Part shown: positions 16,771 through 26,111 of the stretch, piece after piece | Position numbering within the stretch: the stretch's first letter is position 1 | How the letters are laid out: each line of letters starts with the position of its first letter | Assembly (NCBI GenBank): GCA_000421325.1 | Contig: ATWQ01000004.1 | Coordinates: 40,551-104,550 of the forward strand | Direction of reading: 5' to 3' | From: an alpha proteobacterium SCGC AAA536-K22 | Lineage (GTDB): Bacteria > Pseudomonadota > Alphaproteobacteria > Puniceispirillales > Marisalimonadaceae | Length of the DNA: 64,000 nt | Notes under the pieces: model-generated | The model's database searches: none | The model's input: only the letters and a program-made list of their open reading frames with translations | What the model was told of the DNA's origin: nothing | Translations under genes and position numbers: made by a program

Positions 16771-17532
16771 CTACCAATCCTTACCAGCTGTCCAACCACC
16801 ATCTACAATTAAGTTTGTGCCTGTACAGAAGCTTGCTTCTTCACTGGCTAAATATAAAACAGCACTCGAAATCTCATTGGGTTCTCCCCAACGTTTCATA
16901 GCGTGTAAGTTTCTTACTTTTTGAGAAGCTTCTTCATCTTGGAAATATCTTTCTGTTAAAGGTGTTCGAATAACACCTGGCCCCACTGCATTAACTCTAA
17001 TATCATGCTTAGCCAAGTCGATTGCTAGTTGTTTAGTCATTCCAGCTGTAGCATGTTTAGATGAAGTATAAGCACATCTATTAGGCGCAGCGGTTACACT
17101 TAAAGTTGATGATGTTATAACTATGTTACCCTTTATTTTTTCTTTTATGCAGTGTTTTGCAAATGTTTGAGCAGTGATAAAAACACCAGTAACATTTATA
17201 TCAATAACCTTTCTCCATTCCTCGATAGATAACTCTAAAGGAGAAACAATTTCTCTTATACCAGCATTACAAAATGCTACGTCTAAGCCTCCAAAATGTT
17301 TGTAGGCATTATTCATTGTTTCAATTGTTTCATTCTGATTTGTTACGTCTAATTTGAAAGGTTCTGCAATACCGCCAGCAGATTTTATTTCATTTGCAAC
17401 TCTTTCAGCCATATCAAAATCTAAATCTGAAACAGCTACATTGGCACCTTCCTTGGCAAAACTTAATCCAGTTTGACGACCTATACCGCCAGCAGCACCT
17501 GTAATAAATACAGTTTTATTTGTAAATCTCAT
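16771..17532 (-). CDS. short-chain dehydrogenase/reductase
   Basis: It has 253 residues with the classical SDR layout: cofactor motif TGAAGGIGR (about 11-19), D36-type acidic residue in SDLDF favouring NAD(H), NAG at about 88, the catalytic Ser in ITSSTLS and Tyr-x-x-x-Lys in YTSSKHA, and the end IVDGGWTAGKDW. Substrate unknown; the closest SDRs act on 3-hydroxy acids, sugars or secondary alcohols. The strong ribosome site (GGGGGA) is in the spacer shared with the divergent RidA gene. Confidence 0.85.
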   Translation of the reverse strand: MRFTNKTVFITGAAGGIGRQTGLSFAKEGANVAVSDLDFDMAERVANEIKSAGGIAEPFKLDVTNQNETIETMNNAYKHFGGLDVAFCNAGIREIVSPLELSIEEWRKVIDINVTGVFITAQTFAKHCIKEKIKGNIVITSSTLSVTAAPNRCAYTSSKHATAGMTKQLAIDLAKHDIRVNAVGPGVIRTPLTERYFQDEEASQKVRNLHAMKRWGEPNEISSAVLYLASEEASFCTGTNLIVDGGWTAGKDW

Positions 17533-17609
17533 TGAAAAGTCCCCCTGTTAATATAAGTTTATTTGAAATAACGCTTTTGACAACAAATAATCTAATTAGG
17601 AGTAATCGA

Positions 17610-17996
17610 TTGGATATAGAACATTTAGTATTTGAAAATGGTCCTCAAAGAGTAGGTCCGTTTAGCCATGCCGTTAAGGCAGGTGACTTTATTTTTGTTA
17701 CTGGACAGATGCCAACATTACCAAATAATCCAGACGTACTAGTTAGTAATGACGTAGAAGAACAAACTCATCAAGTTATGAAGAACCTTATGGACGTCTT
17801 AAAACAGTCAGGATCATCTTTGGAAAGGGTTACATTTGTAAGAGTTTATTTAGTAAATTTTCAAGATTTTGATAAAGTAAATAAAATCTATAAATCTTAT
17901 TTTGATGAAAATAAACTTCCTGCAAGAACATGTATTGGTGTAACTGGCCTTGCAGTAGGCGCATCAGTTGAAATAGATCTAATAGCTAAACAATAA
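17610..17996 (+). CDS. RidA-family deaminase
   Basis: The open frame extends upstream to 17532, but a TTG at 17610 follows TTAGGAG (17597-17603 region) and gives the standard RidA length of 128 residues. Family marks are the N-terminal IEHLVFENGPQRVGPFSHAV, FVTGQMPT, QTHQVMKNLMDVLKQSG and the substrate arginine in LPARTCIGVTGLAVGA. RidA proteins hydrolyse reactive enamine/imine intermediates released by PLP enzymes, or act as specific deaminases in catabolic operons. It is followed after only two bases by the AzlC frame, so it is likely co-expressed with that exporter. Confidence 0.85.
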   Translation: MDIEHLVFENGPQRVGPFSHAVKAGDFIFVTGQMPTLPNNPDVLVSNDVEEQTHQVMKNLMDVLKQSGSSLERVTFVRVYLVNFQDFDKVNKIYKSYFDENKLPARTCIGVTGLAVGASVEIDLIAKQ

Positions 17997-18013
17997 TTTT
18001 GAAAAATAAGTTT

Positions 18014-18733
18014 ATGAAAAAACAGAGTAGTGCTTTTAAAAAAGGTGTTTTAACCGGCTTTGGTTTCCCTGGAATAGGGATGAGTGCAGCTATGTTTGGC
18101 TTTGGCGTTTTTGCTGGTGAAGCTGGGATTGATATTTATCTATGTATTGGTTCACTATTAATACTTTGGAGCATGCCTGGAATGGTCATTTTTGTATCAT
18201 TGTATACAATAGGTGCCCCTGTCTTTTTACTATTTACAACAGTTTTGCTAGCCAATATGAGACAGTTTTTTCTAGTCTTATCAGGAATGACAATAATAAA
18301 TATTCATGCTCATAAAATTTCATTTTTATCGAAACTGTTATGGGCGCATCTGATTAGCCCTACTGGTTGGGCAGAATTGACAAAAGTTAAAAATGAGCTT
18401 GAAGAAAAAGAACTACTTACTTTTTTTCAGGGTCTTACTATAGCTTTAGTTACAATAACATCCCTTACAACAATAATTGGTTTTAAGTTGTACTACTTTT
18501 TACCATCTTACATGGTATCTATTCCTGTTTTTATAATGCCTTTATATTTAACAATATTAATGTTGAGAGCTGTCGAAATTTATTACAGAGTTGCTGTTTT
18601 CTCTGGAGGAATAATCTGTCCAATTCTTTTCCCTTATATTGGTGATTGGAGTCTAATTTTAGCAGGACTTTTTGGAGGAACTATAGGAGTAATAACAAGC
18701 TACTTATTACCAAAATGGAGTTCTAATGTTTGA
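18014..18733 (+). CDS. AzlC-family permease subunit
   Basis: About 239 residues from the ATG at 18014; a TTG at 17999 would add five. It is a polytopic membrane protein with the AzlC opening FKKGVLTGFGFPGIGMSAAM and a glycine/proline-rich second part. AzlC works with the small AzlD protein as an exporter of branched-chain or other amino acids. The azlD gene follows with an eight-base overlap. RidA upstream suggests the pair handles amino acids or their breakdown products. Neither start has a strong ribosome site. Confidence 0.8.
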   Translation: MKKQSSAFKKGVLTGFGFPGIGMSAAMFGFGVFAGEAGIDIYLCIGSLLILWSMPGMVIFVSLYTIGAPVFLLFTTVLLANMRQFFLVLSGMTIINIHAHKISFLSKLLWAHLISPTGWAELTKVKNELEEKELLTFFQGLTIALVTITSLTTIIGFKLYYFLPSYMVSIPVFIMPLYLTILMLRAVEIYYRVAVFSGGIICPILFPYIGDWSLILAGLFGGTIGVITSYLLPKWSSNV

Positions 18734-19082
18734 GACTTTAATTTTTGATAATAATTTGGTCCCATGGTTTATGCTTATTGTAGCAAGTTTTGGTATTTTT
18801 ATATGGCGATTTCTGGGGCTAGTTTTATCTAGTAAGATAAATAAAAATAGTTTCTTTGCAAAATGGATCAATGCGGTTGCATTTGCAATGACTACGGGGC
18901 TAATGGTACGCATTATTATTTATCCATCTGGAGCTTTAGCAGATACAGAATTATTAGAAAGACTTATACCATTTCTTATTGGAGTTATCGCATTTTTATT
19001 TTTTTCAAAAACTCCAATCTTAGGACTTATGATTGGTGTCTTAGCATTTAGTTCGACAATTTTGTATAATCAATATTTTTAA
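18726..19082 (+). CDS. AzlD-family permease subunit
   Basis: This 118-residue protein has four hydrophobic segments, including WFMLIVASFGIFIWRFLG and the AzlD-type ISYW-like LIPFLIGVIAFLFFSKTPILG end. Length, topology and its eight-base overlap with azlC support the call. The two proteins probably form one amino-acid exporter in the inner membrane. Its 3' end overlaps the convergent acyl-CoA dehydrogenase gene by four bases. Confidence 0.8.
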   Translation: MFETLIFDNNLVPWFMLIVASFGIFIWRFLGLVLSSKINKNSFFAKWINAVAFAMTTGLMVRIIIYPSGALADTELLERLIPFLIGVIAFLFFSKTPILGLMIGVLAFSSTILYNQYF

Positions 19083-20254
19083 TTATCTGAAACTAATTGC
19101 TTGGCAATAATAAGTTTCTGTAATTCATTAGTACCCTCACCTATTGCTAATAAAGGTGCGTCCCTATAATATCTCTCTATATTATATTCTGGAGAATATC
19201 CAAATCCACCGTGAATTCTCATTGCTTCCGTTGAATTAAACAATGCTGTTTCAGTAGCAAAAAGTTTAGCCATTCCTGCCTGTAGATCAGACCTGTTTCC
19301 TGAATCATAAGCTTTTGCGGCTTGCTCTGTTAATAACCTTGACGCCTCAAGCTTAGTTGCCATTTCTGCTAATTTAATTTGAATTGATTGATGTTCACTT
19401 ATAGGCTTACCAAAAGTTTTTCTTGTTTTAGCATACTCTATAGAATCGTCTAAAGATGCCCTGGCAACTCCAACACCCCTTGCAGCTACATTTATTCTAC
19501 CTAACTCAAGGCCAGCTAATATTTGCTTTAACCCTTTACCTTCTATTTTACCAATGAGGTTAGATTTAGGCACTTTTACATTTTCAAGTTGTACCTCTCC
19601 TGTATCTATCCCTCTATATCCAAGTTTTTTTAATTTTCTGGCTACAAACCCGTGCTTTTTTTCTACAAGTATTAAACTCATTCCCTTGTGAGCAGGTTTA
19701 ATATTTGTGTCAGTCTTGACTAAAACTGCTAAGATTGAACCCTGAACTGAGTTTGTAATCCAAGTTTTAGTACCATTTATGATATAGTCGTCACCTACTT
19801 TTTTAGCTTTTGTCTTAATTGATTGGAGGTCAGTTCCACAATCTGGTTCAGTTAATGCTATGCCACCTCTTATTTCTCCTGATGCAAACTTTGGAAGATA
19901 ATACTGTTTCATTTCTTCAGTACCAAACCTCTCAACAGCCGCACACATGATTAAGTGAGAATTAAAAATTCCTGATACAGACATCCACACGGCAGAAACG
20001 TTTTCTACAATTTTGGAATAAGTAACAGCTGACAAACCCAAGCCTCCGTATTCCGGAGATATTGTTGCTCCAAAAAGACCTAAATCTGCCATTTTATCAG
20101 CAATTAACTGAGGGTATTTATCTTCTGATTCAAACTCCTTAACAAATGGCTTTACATCTCTTTCAAGAAACTTATTTACTGTCTCTATAATAAGATTATC
20201 TTCTTCTGAAGCAGGACTTTTTCGCTCAACTTCTGCAACTCTTTGTTCATTCAT
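19079..20254 (-). CDS. acyl-CoA dehydrogenase
   Basis: The 391-residue protein has the three acyl-CoA dehydrogenase domains: an N-terminal helical domain, the FAD signature GIALTEPDCGTDLQSIKTKA (in part) near 130-150, ITNSV, and the C-terminal MRIHGGFGYSPEYNIERYYRD. The catalytic glutamate appears in IGEGTNELQ near 372. It oxidises an acyl-CoA thioester to the 2-enoyl-CoA and passes electrons to ETF. A good ribosome site (AAGGAG) precedes the ATG. The MmgE/PrpD gene lies 20 bases upstream on the same strand, so the two share a transcript. Confidence 0.9.
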   Translation of the reverse strand: MNEQRVAEVERKSPASEEDNLIIETVNKFLERDVKPFVKEFESEDKYPQLIADKMADLGLFGATISPEYGGLGLSAVTYSKIVENVSAVWMSVSGIFNSHLIMCAAVERFGTEEMKQYYLPKFASGEIRGGIALTEPDCGTDLQSIKTKAKKVGDDYIINGTKTWITNSVQGSILAVLVKTDTNIKPAHKGMSLILVEKKHGFVARKLKKLGYRGIDTGEVQLENVKVPKSNLIGKIEGKGLKQILAGLELGRINVAARGVGVARASLDDSIEYAKTRKTFGKPISEHQSIQIKLAEMATKLEASRLLTEQAAKAYDSGNRSDLQAGMAKLFATETALFNSTEAMRIHGGFGYSPEYNIERYYRDAPLLAIGEGTNELQKLIIAKQLVSDN

Positions 20255-20274
20255 AAACTTACTCCTTACTAAAA

Positions 20275-21657
20275 CTAAATATCAATCTGACTATATTCAA
20301 AAATTGAATTTACATTGTTAGCTTGATCAATTTTAAGCATTAAATCTGTCAATTGATCGACACTTTTTTTTGATAGATATGGCTCAGTTAGTCCCTTAAA
20401 TTTTGATATGAATTCTTCATCTTCCATAAAGTTTTCTGGTTCTCCTTTAGGGATTTTTACGAATTTCTCGTATTTTTCTCCTTTAACCACAACCTTTATT
20501 TTTGCACTCATATATTCAGGACAACATTTTTCTGCATCTTCGTCAGGACTTACTTTGATTTTATTACATAAAGAAAGCGTGTCTTTGTTGTTTAAATGAT
20601 TTTTATAATCATCCCACTGTAATCCTCCACTTTTAACAGTAACAGCAGCACAAAATGGCATTGAAAACTGTCCGTCAACAATACTTTTTGGGTGTTGTTT
20701 ATCCGTTAATGGATAACCAATTATGTTCAAAGCAGTTTCTGATAAACCTATATCAATGTCGTCTAAATCATCAGATGAAAATTTTAATTCTTTTTTTAAC
20801 TCTATTAATCCATCTATTGCAGCATGACTATATCTACATGAAGGATATGGTTTTACACCTAGATTAAGAGTTTCAAATTTTTCTCCAAGGCCATTCATTG
20901 CTTTTTTAACATCACCACCTGAAGCATAAGAATGTAAGTATCCCCATTGTCCTTCAAAGGCTTCTGATGGACCTTTGAAACCCTCTCCTGCCATAATTGC
21001 ACAACTTAATCCATTTTGAGCAGCCTGCCCAACGTGAGACCTTTTTGTCCACGCACCATCAGTTAAAAACTGCATAGATCCTGCAGATTGACTTAAAGCA
21101 ATACCAAAGGCAGATATGTACTGCTCCTTAGTTAATCCCAGTAAGTATCCTGCTGCGGCTGCCGCACCAAAAATACCGCATGTTGCAGAAGGGTGAAATC
21201 CTTTTTTATAATGCGCTGAAGATCCTCCAGCCAAACCTAGTCTTATCTGAACTTCATAACCAACAACACACGCAGTAATTAATTCTTGGCCTGATGATTT
21301 ATTCATCTGCGCAGCAGCTAGCGCAGCTGACAAAATGGGTGCACTTGAATGAAGAGAAGCTTCAGCATGTGTGTCATCAAAATCAAGAGAATGCGCTAAA
21401 GTTCCGTTTAACAGTGCTGCGGCACTTGGTGAATATGTTTTTTTATCTGAAAACACCTGGCAACTACCATTGCTCATTTCTAATTTATCAATTGCAGATA
21501 CTAAGCTGGATGTTGATTCCGCATCATGTCTAGCCCTAATTATTATCCCAACAGTATCCAAGATAAGTAATTTTGTTCTTTTAATAACCTCTGGAGAAAG
21601 ATCTTCATATTTCAACTGCTCACAAAATTCAGCAAATTTTTCAGTCATATTTTCCAT
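20275..21657 (-). CDS. MmgE/PrpD family protein (first of three)
   Basis: It has 460 residues. The N-terminal helical domain contains LDTVGIIIRARHDA and HSLDFDDTHAEASLHSSAP, the MmgE/PrpD active-site region. A second domain begins near 265 (VKPYPSCRYSHAAIDG) and contains VDGQFSMPFCAAV. The family includes 2-methylcitrate dehydratase, cis-aconitate decarboxylase and iminodisuccinate epimerase, so the reaction is probably dehydration, decarboxylation or epimerisation of a small polycarboxylate. The ribosome site is strong (GAGGAGG). It is co-directional with the acyl-CoA dehydrogenase. Confidence 0.85.
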   Translation of the reverse strand: MENMTEKFAEFCEQLKYEDLSPEVIKRTKLLILDTVGIIIRARHDAESTSSLVSAIDKLEMSNGSCQVFSDKKTYSPSAAALLNGTLAHSLDFDDTHAEASLHSSAPILSAALAAAQMNKSSGQELITACVVGYEVQIRLGLAGGSSAHYKKGFHPSATCGIFGAAAAAGYLLGLTKEQYISAFGIALSQSAGSMQFLTDGAWTKRSHVGQAAQNGLSCAIMAGEGFKGPSEAFEGQWGYLHSYASGGDVKKAMNGLGEKFETLNLGVKPYPSCRYSHAAIDGLIELKKELKFSSDDLDDIDIGLSETALNIIGYPLTDKQHPKSIVDGQFSMPFCAAVTVKSGGLQWDDYKNHLNNKDTLSLCNKIKVSPDEDAEKCCPEYMSAKIKVVVKGEKYEKFVKIPKGEPENFMEDEEFISKFKGLTEPYLSKKSVDQLTDLMLKIDQANNVNSIFEYSQIDI

Positions 21658-21761
21658 CTATTCCTCCTCATTCATATAAAATGTTAAACTATAATTTAAT
21701 TTTACAAAACCAAAAAATAATCAGTAATATATACAATCTTTAAATTATTTAGTGAAAACAA

Positions 21762-23045
21762 ATGACAAAACCTTTTGAATTAACGGCAAGTGATGCAATT
21801 AAACTTATAAGAAATAAAAAACTTTCTATACATGAATGGGTATTAAGTTGCTTTGAAAGAATCAAAGAAAAAGAAGATATTGTGAAAGCGTGGATATATT
21901 TAGATGAAGAAAATGCACTTAAAAAATCAAAGCAGTTAGACGAACACAGCAATAACTCCTTACTAGGTATACCATTTGGAATAAAAGACATTATAGATGC
22001 CAGTAATGTGCCTACTAGTTTTGGTACCCCTTTTTACAAAAATAACATTCCCGCAAGGGATGCGGCATCGGTTGCAGTTGCAAAGCAATCCGGTTGTGTG
22101 TTTATGGGTAAAACAGTATCTACAGAACTAGGACATAGGGCACCAGGTCTAACAACAAATCCACATAATAAAGATTTTACTCCAGGTGGCTCTAGTTCTG
22201 GATCAGCAGCGGCCGTAGCTTCCATGATGGCACCAGTTTGTTTTGGAACACAGACAACTGGTTCTGTTATTAGACCAGCAGCATATTGTGGTGTTATTGG
22301 TTACAAACCAACATATGGAGATTTTGATAAGTCTGGCATTCTCCCAAATTCTCCTTCAATTGATACATTAGGTCTAATGACAAGATCAGTAGAAGATTTA
22401 TCTCTTTTACGATCAATTCTATTGGAAGAAAAAATCGTAGAACTTCAAAATATAAACTTAAGCAAATTAAAAATTGGTTTTGTTAAAACTCCTCACTGGA
22501 ACAAAACAGATTTATCCACTCAAAGTAACCTAGAGACATTCATAGACACTCTTAAAATGGATAAATTAAATATAATTGACCTCAATATAGATGCATTAAT
22601 ATCAAAAGCAGATGAGTTACATTTAGACATAAGTGGTTATGAGTTTAAAAGATCTATCTCTTTTGAAAGATTTAATCATTATGACGAATTAAGTGATCAG
22701 TTGCGAAATGGAAGATTAAATGATGGGTATCAGGTAAGTAATGAAAAGTACAAAACTGCTCTTAAAAATCTTAATGCTTTGAAACATGAGACTGACTTAA
22801 TTTTTAATGATGTTGATATGATTATCACTCCTAGCGCTCCAGGAGAAGCTCTTAAAGGTCTTGAATATACAGGTTCACCAATATTTAATACTACTTGGTC
22901 ATTGAATGGTAATCCTTGTGTTACATTACCGTTGTTTAGAGGGGACAAAGATCTACCAATTGGCTGTCAGCTAGTTACAAAGTTTGGAGATGACAACCAA
23001 CTTTTAGATTATGCTAAAACTATTATGGACACTTACTTAAAGTGA
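21762..23045 (+). CDS. amidase (amidase signature family)
   Basis: The protein has 427 residues with the Ser-cisSer-Lys triad region of the amidase signature family. The lysine is in GIPFGIKDIID (about 67-77); the Gly/Ser-rich segment is TPGGSSSGSAAAVASMMAPV (about 142-161) and the nucleophile serine lies in TQTTGSVIRPAAY. C-terminal segments ITPSAPGEA and GNPCVTLPL are also typical. It hydrolyses a carboxamide to the acid plus ammonia; substrate unknown. The last 13 bases overlap the convergent dctM gene. The gene stands between two minus-strand catabolic runs. Confidence 0.87.
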   Translation: MTKPFELTASDAIKLIRNKKLSIHEWVLSCFERIKEKEDIVKAWIYLDEENALKKSKQLDEHSNNSLLGIPFGIKDIIDASNVPTSFGTPFYKNNIPARDAASVAVAKQSGCVFMGKTVSTELGHRAPGLTTNPHNKDFTPGGSSSGSAAAVASMMAPVCFGTQTTGSVIRPAAYCGVIGYKPTYGDFDKSGILPNSPSIDTLGLMTRSVEDLSLLRSILLEEKIVELQNINLSKLKIGFVKTPHWNKTDLSTQSNLETFIDTLKMDKLNIIDLNIDALISKADELHLDISGYEFKRSISFERFNHYDELSDQLRNGRLNDGYQVSNEKYKTALKNLNALKHETDLIFNDVDMIITPSAPGEALKGLEYTGSPIFNTTWSLNGNPCVTLPLFRGDKDLPIGCQLVTKFGDDNQLLDYAKTIMDTYLK

Positions 23046-24316
23046 GATACAACTAAAAGTTCTGGTAATGTTAATGCTAAAGCAGGGAATAACAGAACTA
23101 TTATCAACACGACTGTGTCGGAAATGCAGAACGGGAATGATCCTTTTATAACCGTTGTAACTGGTAAACCAGTTACGCCACTAACTGCAAATAAATTAAG
23201 ACCAACAGGTGGAATAACACTTCCAATTTCTATACATAAAGCTGTTAATATTCCAAGATGAATTGGATCTACACCAAGCGCTAACGCTACTGGGAAATAA
23301 ATAGGTACAGTTAATACTAAAATAGCTACACCAGTTAAAAACATAGATAAAAATAAAAGTGAACCCATTAATGCAAATAGGAAACCATGTTTAGATAAAC
23401 CTAATTCACCTGCCCACTCAGCTATCATCATTGGCCAGCCCATATTGGCAAGATAAAACTGGAATATACCTACACATCCCAATAAAAAGAAAACAACTGC
23501 GGTTAAGTTCATTGTTCTAAGAGTTGTTGGCATTAATTCTTTTGCAAAAGTTTTTCTTTTAAATATTAATCCGTAAAAAAGAGCATAACTTGCAGCTGCT
23601 GCTCCTGCTTCAGTTGGTGTAAATAGTCCACCATATAATCCACCAAGAATAATGACTGGCATTAATAAAGCTGGAAAAGCTTCCTTAAAAGAACGCCAAA
23701 CTTCGCATAAATCAAATTTACCTCTTGGTAATTTTATAAACAGGGAAACACTTACTATAATTACAGCATCACTAATAGCGAGCATTATACCAGGGATAAT
23801 TCCAGCAAAAAACAAATCTACTATAGACATCTCAGTTATAACACCAAATAAAATAAGTGTTATACTTGGCGGAATAAGTAATGCAATTCCTCCAGCTGAA
23901 GCTATCACACCTGCAGCCATCCACGTGGGATATCCCCTTTTAATTAGTTCTGGATAGGCAATAACACTCATAGCCGCTGCCATTGCCGTTGATGAACCTG
24001 AAATAGCTCCAAATAAAACCGCTGCAAGTAATGTAGCATAGGCAAATCCACCAGGAACCCACCCAACAACAGCATCAGCAAACTTGAAAAGTCCAGCAAC
24101 TAATCCAGTTCTTTCCATTAAAAATCCAGCAAAAATAAAAAAAGGAATTGCAACCAGAGTATATTTAGTAAGAAAACTAAAGAAAGCTTCAAATAAAGTA
24201 CTGTAAGTTAAGAAATCATCAAAAAGAACTAACAATGCAGTCGCACCTGCAAGAGCAATTCCTATAGGAGCACCAGCAAATAAAAGACCAAATAATGAAC
24301 TACCGAGGGAAAACAT
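23033..24316 (-). CDS. TRAP transporter large membrane subunit (DctM type)
   Basis: It has 427 residues and about twelve hydrophobic helices. DctM hallmarks include an opening GLLFAGAPIGIALAGATALL, the segment IPFFIFAGFLMERTGL, SGSSTAMAAAMSVIAYPELI and a late IGSVIPPVGLNLFAVSG. The subunit moves the substrate across the inner membrane, driven by sodium. It follows dctQ after 24 bases. The final bases overlap the convergent amidase gene. Confidence 0.9.
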   Translation of the reverse strand: MFSLGSSLFGLLFAGAPIGIALAGATALLVLFDDFLTYSTLFEAFFSFLTKYTLVAIPFFIFAGFLMERTGLVAGLFKFADAVVGWVPGGFAYATLLAAVLFGAISGSSTAMAAAMSVIAYPELIKRGYPTWMAAGVIASAGGIALLIPPSITLILFGVITEMSIVDLFFAGIIPGIMLAISDAVIIVSVSLFIKLPRGKFDLCEVWRSFKEAFPALLMPVIILGGLYGGLFTPTEAGAAAASYALFYGLIFKRKTFAKELMPTTLRTMNLTAVVFFLLGCVGIFQFYLANMGWPMMIAEWAGELGLSKHGFLFALMGSLLFLSMFLTGVAILVLTVPIYFPVALALGVDPIHLGILTALCIEIGSVIPPVGLNLFAVSGVTGLPVTTVIKGSFPFCISDTVVLIIVLLFPALALTLPELLVVSHFK

Positions 24317-24340
24317 TAGTAATTTCCAATTCTAAAAAAT

Positions 24341-24892
24341 TTAAACATCTGTAGCTGTTTCTATTTCCTGGGTAAAATGATCACCCTTTACGTAACTATG
24401 TACATCTTCAATAAATTGTAAAAAAGCTACCACACACATTAAACCCATCCCTATGGATAAAACAAAGTGAAATGGCCACATATAAAAAAATAAACTTTCT
24501 GTTCTTTCTCCAATTTTTATAGAGTATTCAATTGTAGAATAGGCCGTATATGTAAGAGACCCTGTAAAAACTGATATAAAAATAGAAACAAAGATTTTTA
24601 GAAAACCAACTGTTCTATGAAAACCTTTGGCATTTAGCAATTGAAGAACAGCGCTCATAACTAAATGACCTCTATTAATTTGAGTAACACAAATATATAA
24701 GGCAACTGATGACACCATTGCATAAATTACAGCATCCTGACCCCATTCAAAGACAACGCCAAAAATATATCTTCTAATTATCTCAGCTAAAGCAAAAAGG
24801 GTAACTCCTATCATTAAGTAAGCAGAAAGGTTACCTAAAATGAGAGTAATATAGGATTTTATTAAATTTGATATTTTATAAAATGAAGTCAT
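24341..24892 (-). CDS. TRAP transporter small membrane subunit (DctQ type)
   Basis: It is a 183-residue protein with four hydrophobic helices, the usual DctQ topology, including AEIIRRYIFGVVFEWGQDAV, which matches the conserved region between helices one and two, and QINRGHLVMSAV. DctQ is the small partner of DctM. It sits between the binding protein and dctM, separated from the binding-protein gene by a stem-loop that may lower its expression. Confidence 0.87.
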   Translation of the reverse strand: MTSFYKISNLIKSYITLILGNLSAYLMIGVTLFALAEIIRRYIFGVVFEWGQDAVIYAMVSSVALYICVTQINRGHLVMSAVLQLLNAKGFHRTVGFLKIFVSIFISVFTGSLTYTAYSTIEYSIKIGERTESLFFYMWPFHFVLSIGMGLMCVVAFLQFIEDVHSYVKGDHFTQEIETATDV

Positions 24893-24902
24893 TAGTTTTA
24901 AG

Positions 24903-24936
24903 TTAAAAAGGCCTAATAAATATTAGGCCTTTTTAA
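24903..24936 (-). terminator. stem-loop terminator/attenuator between dctP and dctQM
   Basis: A perfect inverted repeat (AAAAAGGCCTAATA ... TATTAGGCCTTTTT) follows the dctP stop on the minus strand, ending in a run of T. The stem has a GGCC core flanked by AT pairs. Placed inside the TRAP operon, it probably lets binding protein be made in excess over the membrane subunits by partial termination. Confidence 0.75.
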
Positions 24937-24941
24937 TAAAA

Positions 24942-26111
24942 TTATTTTCTAGACTTTTTCTTATACAGAGCAGTTCCTTTTGCGTATTTAGCAAAATCTG
25001 ATGCAAATGCAGAACAGTCAGTTTTTTCTAATGCACTAGAACCCATTGGATTAGCGGCAACTAGGGCTTTAGCTTCAGCAGTAAACTGATCTACCATTTT
25101 ATCTCCAGTAGCATCTACCTTTGTCTTAATCCATTCGTTAGTAGCACCACCCTCTTTTTTCTGTAAAACACCAGCTTCTGCAGGGCTCATAACATAAATA
25201 CCAGCTTTTGACTTATCAGTAACTTTATACTTGTCTACAAGTCTCTTATCGTTACAAAAGTTAATAGCTTTTTGAAAAGGTATAAAGTCATTCATAATGA
25301 TATCAGCTAGAGCTGCTTGTTGCTTTTTATCTAATGTGGACCACCATTTATTTGATGCGCCCATCCAGTAATAGTCACCAACAATACCGTTGATACCTGC
25401 AACTGTAAAATAAGGAGCTTGTTCTTTAGTAGCATTAAATCCACCTAGACTTGTGAGAAGGCCATCGATAACACCAGTTTGAAGAGCAGGCGGAACGTCA
25501 CCAAAAGACATTGTGGTTGGGTTAGCACCTAATGCACCTAACAATGCATTTTCAGCTGGTCCCATACTTCTAATTTTCTTTCCAGAAAAATCAGAAGGAA
25601 CTAACATTCTACTTTTAACAGCACCTGCACCCATATACATACTTAAATGTCCTGAACCGAAAATTGTTATTCCGTGCTTGTCATTAAAAACCTTCTTAAG
25701 TTGTGCAAAAGTTTTTGTTCCGTCTAGACCATTAATTGCACCAGGAGTAGTTAACTTTCCAGCACCAACAATAGTGTTAGCATATGGCTCTACACTAGAA
25801 GTTTTTCCAAACTGACCTGTCATCATCTCTAGGTTACCTTTTGTTAAGGCTTGAGTTCCTTTTGGAACATTGTATAGAGACTTAGCCCAATAAATTTGAA
25901 CTTTACTTCCAGGAATTTTTTTCTCAACCTGCTCAGCAAAGAACATCTCAGCAATGGCGGCAGGGTGTGGGGGACCAGAGTGGTCTGACGCCCAACGCAT
26001 TTTAACAGGTTTAACTGCATGACCGTCTGCAATAGCTAAATTAGTGCCAGCTGTAAAAGTTAGAGCCACAGCACCAACTGCGCCCAAAAGTGATAATTTA
26101 CTAAATTTCAT
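24942..26111 (-). CDS. TRAP transporter substrate-binding protein (DctP type)
   Basis: I start at the ATG at 26111 because the open frame's earlier TTG lies within the ribosome site GGAGGAA; this gives 389 residues with a signal peptide (MKFSKLSLLGAVGAVALTFT, cleaved near IADGHA). The mature protein has DctP features: EQVEKKIPGSKVQIYWAKSL, the SDFSGKKIRSMGPAENALL segment, and GDVPPALQTGVIDGLLTS with its conserved substrate contacts. It captures a substrate, normally a carboxylate, in the periplasm. Its neighbours (CoA-transferases, CitE-like lyase) suggest an organic acid. Cysteines at the C-terminal side (TDCSAFAS, NFCNDKR) are unusual for the family. Confidence 0.9.
   Translation of the reverse strand: MKFSKLSLLGAVGAVALTFTAGTNLAIADGHAVKPVKMRWASDHSGPPHPAAIAEMFFAEQVEKKIPGSKVQIYWAKSLYNVPKGTQALTKGNLEMMTGQFGKTSSVEPYANTIVGAGKLTTPGAINGLDGTKTFAQLKKVFNDKHGITIFGSGHLSMYMGAGAVKSRMLVPSDFSGKKIRSMGPAENALLGALGANPTTMSFGDVPPALQTGVIDGLLTSLGGFNATKEQAPYFTVAGINGIVGDYYWMGASNKWWSTLDKKQQAALADIIMNDFIPFQKAINFCNDKRLVDKYKVTDKSKAGIYVMSPAEAGVLQKKEGGATNEWIKTKVDATGDKMVDQFTAEAKALVAANPMGSSALEKTDCSAFASDFAKYAKGTALYKKKSRK

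Noticed and set aside
17532-17609. Upstream extension of the RidA protein by 26 residues
   Set aside because: RidA proteins are about 128 residues and a TTG with TTAGGAG lies at 17610.
21294-21679. Plus-strand open frames antisense to the MmgE/PrpD gene
   Set aside because: They lack ribosome sites and family motifs and mirror the codon pattern of the well-supported minus-strand gene.
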